DNA of 64,000 nt from Amorphophallus konjac (taxonomy: Eukaryota > Streptophyta > Magnoliopsida > Alismatales > Araceae). Positions 57,548 through 64,000 of the stretch are shown here, piece after piece. The position numbers and the translations under genes are program-made. The stretch lies in the NCBI GenBank assembly GCA_022559845.1, contig CM040128.1, positions 225,045,643 through 225,109,642 of the forward strand. The letters run 5' to 3'. The notes beneath the pieces are model-generated. The model worked only from the letters and a program-made list of their open reading frames with translations. It was not told the DNA's origin and made no database searches. The stretch's first letter is position 1; each line of letters opens with the position of its first letter.

Positions 57548-60459
57548 CTCTCATTATAGGTGCCTCATGTGATTGTGGATGGTCAACCTTGTACTCCCCC
57601 AATTCAATTTCTTCTTTCCTCACCATGCTTTCGATAATATCCTTGAAAACATAACAGTCTTCGATCGAATGTCCCAACATCTGGTGGTAAAGGCAGAATC
57701 TTGGGCTGTCTATTCTCTTCAGGTCCTCCGGCCTCTTCGGCTCAGGCAGGGTGACCTTATCATACTGGGTAACCCAGTCAAACAAGATCTTGGTCTTCTC
57801 CTTCGGGAAAGAGTAGGCTTTCTTCATCTTATCCCGGAGGGATGGGCCTTCTTTGCCGTCTCCAATCTTAGCAGGCTGAGGATCAGCTGTCTTCTTGGCT
57901 TTGTCTTTTTGCTATTCAAACGCCTTGATATCAAGGGCGTTCGCTTCTCTAGGTGCCTGGCACCGCTCTACTGCCTTGCCTTTTTATGCAGCGGCAATAT
58001 TTGGTGTAGGGGCAAGTTTTGACAGAAAGGCTTCTACCTCTGCCATAATATTATTCAGGCGGTCGAACGACCGAATTTCCATACCAATCATTTTTTCAGC
58101 ACCTCTCTTCTGAGGTTCTGTTTGCAGATCTGTACAGCGTCCTCCTGGTGAGGGGGCCGCTTGCATCTCATTCCGAGGTTCCTCCACCTCTTGATGTAGT
58201 CAAGGGCCGTCTCATCTGCCCTCTATTTTGTCGAATAGAGTTCAGCCACTGTGACTTCCCTCTCTGTGACATGGAATCTTTCTCTGAACTTCCTATGCAT
58301 GTCCGACCAGTCGCTGATCGATCCGACCGGAAGGTTGGAGTACCATTCAAATGCGAGCCCTGTGAGTGAGGACCCAAAAAACTTCAGTAAGTATGACTCG
58401 TCGGTGGCTAGGTCACCCATGACAGTCATGTAGTAGGCGACATGTTCCTTTTGGGATCCCTTCTCGTTGAACTTGTCGAATTTTGGCAGCTTGCTAATCC
58501 CAGGAGGGAGCCGCTTTGTAGCATGATGCGGCGGGTATGGAACCCTATATGCATCGAATGCAACATAGTCACCTTCGGCCCTTTCATCAAGCTTAAGCTC
58601 GATCATTCTTTCCACCATCATCTTGCTCATGACAGTCGGATCGACTGGTTCTGGGTAGAAGTGTGCCGTTTGCAAGTAGGGGGTGACCAGGGTGGTCGCT
58701 TGCGGAGGAGGACGCAGTAGTGGAGGTGTCTGGTGCACCTGTGGTAGCACTGGCGGCATCAGCGGCTGTGATGGGGGCTATTGAGTTGTCACCAAGCTTG
58801 GTTCCGCCAGCTGAGGCAGGGTGTAGAGTGGTGGGAAGTCATTTTGGCTGGCGGCTCCCCGTGATGACTCGGCCTGCATATCAGGCTGCTTGGATGCCGA
58901 AGACTGCTCTGTCTTCTCCATCAATTGCTTTTTCAGCAGTTCTATCTTCTGGCAGTACCTTTGGAGTGTCATTAGTACGGCCGTATCCATAGCTGCGGTG
59001 CTGGGGATAGCCTCTGTCGTCTTGCCAGATGCACCCTCAGGTAGGATGTCAAGCAAGACATCTTCTTCTTCTCCTGTCGTCACCACATTTGCGGTAAGAA
59101 TAACAGCCTTATCATGTTGTCGGAGGTGGGCCAGGGTTTGCACCTCCTTAGTTGCTGCCAACTTTTCTTTTGCAGCTTCCGCCCTTCGAGTACTCAGCCT
59201 CGGTCTTCTGGCCAGCTGGGCTAACTCTTGAGGCTCCTCGGGCAATCTTCCATGGTGGCCAGATATCCCAGCCATGTTGCAGGTGAAAATCTGCATCTTT
59301 CTTCTCTGTCTGCAAACCCTCCTTTTGACATTTGTCGGGAAGGTGAGCCTCTCAAACACAGAGACTCTTCTCCTTTCCCCCTGATGAAGAGTATCTTCAT
59401 TGGCTTGAATGTCAAAGCTGTCTTCATACCCATTGTCATCAACTGATGACGTCATTCTTCTGTCTTCTTCTTCTACTACTGCCATTGATGGGCAGTGATC
59501 TTCTTCAACCACGGCTGCTTGCAACAACCATTGTTGGCCCAAGGAGGGGTTGCCTAATCCCCTAAAATAGCTCCTGACCATACTGGTCATTTCTTCTTGC
59601 CCTCGGTCCGGATGTAGGGTCGGGGATACTTGTCGACCTCCCATTGGAGGGATGTAAGCAAGCCGAGCCCTTTCGACAGTTTGCTGAAATCTTCCTCCCA
59701 CAGTGGGGATGTTGGCCTGTCGGGCGCAGGCCCTAAAGCTTCCACGGTGTGGAGGGTCCACACTTCCTTCTTCGGGGCAAGGCCCCTCTTCTTGGTTTTG
59801 TCTGCTCCGTCAAATCTAGAGTGGTATTGGACTGGAGCATCTTGGTAGACAGGCTGGACCTTTTTGGGGATCCAAACCTATTTGAATCTTCTTGGCCTAG
59901 GGGGCAACCTTCTCTGGCCATGGCGGCTGGCTTCTTCCTCCTCGACTCTTCTTCCAGACAGAGCTTGATAAGAGTTGTAGACTGGTACTGTGGGGATCAC
60001 CCGATCTGGGCTCACTCGAGCTGGGCGTCCATCCAGAAAGACGTGGAGCCCCCCTACCAGCATGGACTTGCTGGACGTGGAGAGGCGTCCGGTCATAGCA
60101 GCAGCAACCTTCCTTCGGGGGTTCCGATGTCAGCGCCTCCTAAAATTCATGGCAGGGACGGGGCGGGCCCCGTGAGCAATATGATGCACCATGCAGCTAG
60201 CGACTTGAGTCGGGCTCGTAGGCGAGCTTGTACAGCGTCGAGCCTCTAGGGCCTCGACCTTCTCAGCAATCTTCTTCTCTGTGGGCTCCGAGGACTCCGT
60301 CTGCAGCATGTCAGCAAAGGCCAACTCCAAGAAGTTGGGGAAGCCTATGGCTGGTGAGAAGGAGCCGAAAATCGTGGGCACCGCCAGGTACCCGTGTTCA
60401 GCGTGACCAGCGACGATCGCGGGGCCGAAGCCAACACCGGTGAGTCCAGATGACGTCAT
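57548..60459 (-). pseudogene. gag: Gypsy gag of F, broken
   Basis: Starts MTSSGLTGVG at 60459, about 115 bases inside the LTR, then GYLAVPTIFGSFSPAIGFPNF shared with D. The first part runs to 59878 in one frame. A 327-codon block (59761-58778) and the capsid block (58759-58223, with LKFFGSSLTGLAFEWYSNLP) follow in a second frame. The remaining part in a third frame includes AVQICKQN, FDRLNNIMAEVEAFL and the Cys-His motif CLYHQMLGHSIEDC (near 57695-57654). TAG stops at 59880-59878 and 58225-58223 correspond to CAG in D, and TAG at 58780-58778 follows Gln. Homology to D ends near 57548 beside E. Confidence 0.85.
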
Positions 60460-60552
60460 TGTTCACCTGAGACAAATAGAGAAACAGTCAGTATTCTTGG
60501 GGAAAGCCCCCAAAGGCATTCTCTCTTGGCAAGGAGATGAAGGGAGACTAGA

Positions 60553-60570
60553 GTCCCACTGGGCGTGCCA
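60553..60570 (-). other. Primer-binding site of F
   Basis: Minus-strand TGGCACGCCCAGTGGGAC, one base different from C and D, four bases after the LTR end at 60575. Confidence 0.75.
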
Positions 60571-60885
60571 GACTTGTGGGGATGGATTTTTATCCTTTTT
60601 TATATTTGTATTTGCTTGTTTATTTGGTTCATTAATTAGGCGTGCCAGTCACTGGCGTGACAGTTTATTATGCGCTCGACCTGACTCGGTCAGTCGATTG
60701 TGATATTCGTGTCGGGACCCGGAGTCCGTCATACCATAAAGGTTATGACGTTAATTATGTCCTCTAAGAAAGAAGACAACCCTTGATTAATTGCCAAGAA
60801 AAGATGCCTTGAGGGCAAAACAAGATAAAACTGTGATGCTAACTTCGCTAGCAGGATGCAAAAAATGCATAAATAACTATGCAGC

Positions 60886-62690
60886 GCGAGACGTGATAAT
60901 AATGTATGGCGTAAATCCGGCAGCATGTCCCCTCATCTTGATTCATGCCAAGTGGGGACATAGGTCATCCACCCACAGAATGCCAGGATGGAATCCAAAG
61001 GAAAGATGGGCGTAGCCCGGGATCCAAAAGGATCACAATATGACAAGACAATGTCCACCATCATGGTACTTGTTGATATTCCCTTTAAAGACCATTGGAG
61101 GACATGCAGTGGCAGGACTCCAAGGGCCAACAGGGTTAAAAGAAAACATGGCGGTCAAATGGTATAATGTAGGGTAAAACCCCGTTAATTTAGCTCCCTT
61201 AGGCTTGGATGAAGAACCATGATTCCCCATAATGCGATAAAGGTTAGCATGAAGATTAACAGGATTGGTACATCAGTATTAGACTGGATCTAGGCTTAGT
61301 AGAGTTGCTGAGACGTTAGATGTTTGAGTGGTGACTAGTATTAAGATGAACCAGCGCGGCTGGGGTCCTGGCGCGAAGGCAAACCGGCGCGACTGTGAGC
61401 ACTAAAGGGGGCATCGACGTGGCAAGTGGTAGGAGCGACCAGCGTCTCGGTGCACCCGTCATCCAGTGCGGAACCCGCGCCGGGAGAGGGCTGCGCCGGG
61501 AGGCTATTTGGCGCCGAGAAGAGTGGTATCTTCAGGCTTCAAGGCTTCGAAGGCTTTGTGAGATTGAGGAGGGGGACCCTCTTATGTTCAGTGAGAATTT
61601 CATGGGTTTGTCCATGGTGATATTTGGGTAAAATGGAAGTTGAGGGTAGACTCATCCATGGAAGGTCTAGGGAGACCATATGACTGTAATGGTTATATTC
61701 CCTTCGTACGGTGGGCAAAGGATCATGAGATGGTCTGCCTCAGATCTCTGCCACACAGCCGGGGGTAGGTTCATAATTTCAGTGAAAGCATCACACGATG
61801 AGATAAAGTAAGGATCCGGATGAATTTTGGCAGCATCTCCCCTTATTTTGGACTATGTCAAAAGGGAAATATAGGTCATCCACCTACGGAATGCCGGGAT
61901 GGAAGCCAAAGGAAAGATGGGCGTAGCCCGAGATCCAGAAGAATCTAAATCCTATGAGACAATGTCCACTTATCGTGGGATTTATTAATATCCCCTAGAT
62001 AGGCAATGGAGAACATGCAGTGGCAGAACTCCAAGACTTGTGGGGTGGTAGAGTGCAGGGGGGACTAACCCCATTGATTTAGCTCCCGTGGGGGTTGAGT
62101 GAAGGCTACTGTTTCTCCTCAGAGTGATAGGGTCTTGAAAATAGGGATCATAAGGCACAAAACTGTTGATGGCATCGGCACGAGGCTATCAGCCTGGATG
62201 GGGGTCGGCACGAGAGAGAAGAAGGATCTCGGTGCATCGGAAAGTGCTCAACCCGACGTGGGTAGCACCCAGCGTGAAACTTGCGCCGAGGGAGGGTCGC
62301 GCCGGGGCTTTGGGATCAAGGTTTTCAAAGGTTGGGAGCCGAGGGTTCTTTGAAGGTTTCAAAAGGGGGGTTTATTCAAAGGATCTTGAGATGTTTTACC
62401 CAAGGTTTGTGGGGGGGGTTTATTCAAAGGATCTTGAGATGGTCCCAGGGGGAACGAGGATATCTCTGAGAGAAAGGGGGTCTTCACTCGGGGGCCTCAC
62501 TGGGAGCCGGGCCATGGGCTGATTCGTACAAACCTTGATAAGAACATATTCCCAGCTACCTTTGCGAGGAATAAGCCATGAGATGGGCTGTCTCAGGCTC
62601 TCACTGCTATCGCGGGTATAAAACTGCGGGGACGATTCGACGTAAATCACTCCCACAATCCGAAGGATATGCACTCAGTGAAGCATAATC
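60886..62690 (-). repeat. Tandem duplication of about 0.9 kb in the LTR of F
   Basis: Anchors shared in order: GGCAGCAT (60918 and 61829), GAAAGATGGGCGTAGCCCG (61001 and 61912), ACATGCAGTGGCAG (61102 and 62013), all 911 apart; then CTCGGTGCA (61446 and 62228) and ATGAGATGG (61735 and 62578). Copies are clearly diverged. A separate 48-bp duplication (TTTATTCAAAGGATCTTGAG at 62371 and 62419) sits in the second copy. Confidence 0.85.
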
Positions 62691-63194
62691 TATTCACAGC
62701 AGCTACCAAATACATTAGGCTCCGAAGGAATAGAGAGGGAGAAGGTGACTTCACCCTTGATATTTTATTTCACTGCAAATGACTCATACATTCAATATAG
62801 CAGAAAATAAAGATAGAAGCAGACTACGAAGGTCTGAATACAGACGACACCCCTTTACGACCGGGCTATAACAGCATTCGAGATCATCAAAAACACATCG
62901 CTCAGGCACAGAGCGGAAGAACAAAAATGAAAAGAAAAGGAGAGCTAGACTCAAATGAAAGATGGGGATGGGGAAGAATATAGCCCCTCAGGGCATCTTG
63001 GAACCGATCCCACCTTCACTCCTCCGAGCTTCTAAAACTCTTTTCTCTCTTCAGATCCTATAGAGGGCTCTCGGGCTCTCTTCTTTTCAGTGGCACCCTC
63101 TATCTATTCTCTCTTATCTCCTTCTTCTCTTCTCTGCTCTGGTGTGTTCCTATCCTCTGTCTGTCTCCCTTTTTCTTGTTCGAAGGCAGCAGCC

Positions 63195-63200
63195 TTTATA
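63195..63200 (-). promoter_or_regulatory. TATA box of the LTR of F
   Basis: Minus-strand TATAAA in TTCTATAAAGGCTGC, with a GGCGCGCC box 65 bases upstream and an A/G-rich leader downstream. Confidence 0.6.
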
Positions 63201-63711
63201 GAAGGGTGGCCTTCTATTCCCGACGTAAGCTCCCCGACGCGCCTCAGCACGCATCATCTCGGCGCGCCTGGCTTCGTATTAGGCTTGGCCCATTTGTTCA
63301 GAACTCGGCGCCGGAAGAGGCTCATCTAATGGGTATCTTTTCATTGCTCTGGTGGGTTTCTTGGTATATTCTTCTTGAGGCTTGCTTAACACCTTGTGTT
63401 CATGCCCATATGTGAGGCAGTGTGAACCCCTTTTCATGAGAATCAGAATTATCTGAGGCTTCTCTTCAGCAGGCAAATGATTGCCTGGAATTTTGTCATT
63501 ATTTTATCAGCCTGACTATTTGAATGATGGCCATGCTGGGTAGCGGTCTAGCCAGAGATGGCTTCAACCGAACAGAGTGTTTGGGGGTAGTGAACCTCGT
63601 CGATTATGATTCTCAGAACCTTCGGGGATGGCACAGGAGCCGTACCCTTGAATGGTCTTCAAAGCCCTGAATTTACTTTTGGCTTCTTCTTGTACATTTT
63701 AGGTGTAAACA

Positions 63712-64000
63712 GCAAGCACCACTCCCGCACCGGGAAACTCTGCTGTCACCCGCTGCAGCTCTGCTGCAGCCCGACGTCGCTCCTCCCCTAGCTCCCGTGC
63801 AGCTTTACGCTGCTCCTCTGTTGTCACCCGCTCCAGCTCCGCTGCAGCCCGGCGTCTCTCCTCGACCAGCTCCTCGGTGGTCGGTGCCTCACTGCGGTCA
63901 GCTCCCTTACGGCATGCTGACGCGCCTCCTCGACCTCCGTAAACTACTGGTCACGGACCGTAAGCTCGATCCCTGCTAGTGCCGCACGGGTCATCGCCTC
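63712..64000 (-). pseudogene. Coiled-coil coding fragment G, function unknown
   Basis: Right flank of F, the oldest layer. On the minus strand it reads as a Glu/Arg/Ala-rich helix. VEERRRAAAELERVTTEEQR is followed 26 residues on by GEERRRAAAELQRVTAE; the GTCACC anchors at 63823 and 63745 are 78 bases apart. The part nearer 64000 (VRDQ, stop, FTEVEEARQHAVRELTA) is one frame off, with a TAG after Asp-Gln. Such segments occur in coiled-coil parts of plant transposable-element proteins, but no family can be assigned. Confidence 0.5.

Larger units (their letters stand above)
57548..63711 (-). mobile_element. Gypsy-type LTR retrotransposon F, 5' portion
   Basis: Minus-strand element related to D. 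5' LTR 60575-63711, primer site 60553-60570, gag to 57548. Element E interrupts it, so its protease, pol and 3' LTR should lie left of the window. The LTR would start TGTTTACACC at 63711 and end CCCCACA at 60575. GCAAG (63712-63716) is the candidate TSD. Confidence 0.75.
60575..63711 (-). repeat. 5' LTR of F (about 3.1 kb)
   Basis: The inner edge is set by the primer site; the outer edge is inferred from minus-strand TGTTTACACC. The inner third matches D (GTGTCGGGACC block near 60708, ACCATAAAGG near 60732). It holds a 0.9-kb tandem duplication (60886-62690), TATAAA (63195-63200) and GGCGCGCC (63266-63273). Confidence 0.7.

Noticed and set aside
1..64000. tRNA, rRNA and host single-copy genes
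   Set aside because: I saw no cloverleaf with the usual A and B boxes, no rRNA core sequence and no plant housekeeping protein. The tRNA-like words are primer-binding sites.

Overview
The window is a stretch of plant nuclear heterochromatin. It holds no recognisable host gene, rRNA, tRNA or CRISPR. Everything legible belongs to LTR retrotransposons inserted into one another. A plant source is indicated by the tRNA-iMet primer site of the Copia elements, their Sirevirus-type architecture, the plant-type Gypsy gag/protease sequences, and decay by CAG-to-TAG changes (CHG context, the plant-specific methylation context). An angiosperm is most likely; I cannot name the species.

The LTR ends and target-site duplications (TSDs) give a nested order, oldest first. 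(G) An unidentified Glu/Arg/Ala-rich coiled-coil coding fragment lies at 63712-64000. (F) A minus-strand Gypsy element inserted there, with its 5' LTR at 60575-63711 and gag to 57548. (E) A plus-strand, gag-only Gypsy-like element sits in F, with its 3' LTR at 54897-57542 and gag at 48382-51316. (D) A minus-strand Gypsy element sits in E, with gag and protease at 1-5308. Its 5' LTR was later split into 5395-6688, 18643-19150 and 46748-48381. (A) A Copia/Sirevirus element sits in D's LTR (6689-18637, plus, TSD ATGGG). (C) A non-coding, long-LTR Gypsy derivative also sits in D's LTR (19151-46742, plus, TSD GGAAC/GGAAT). (B) A second Sirevirus sits in C (30408-42678, minus, TSD CGATC).

Coding state: only pol of A is a long intact frame (11506-14592: protease, integrase, reverse transcriptase, RNase H). 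Gag of A, gag-pol of B, and gag of D, E and F are broken. C has no gag or pol. Its internal domain is about 6.5 kb of successive tandem-repeat arrays, and nearly every array has a short inverted repeat (hairpin) in each unit. C and D share LTR sequence, leader and primer-binding site, so a D-like element is the plausible trans helper for C.

Most striking points: the hairpin-minisatellite interior of C; about 40 copies of an AAGTCTATACA-like motif in the Copia LTRs upstream of the TATA box; reciprocal CAG-to-TAG decay across elements; and a gag/pol junction in both Sireviruses that no single frameshift can cross and that resembles a 3' splice site.
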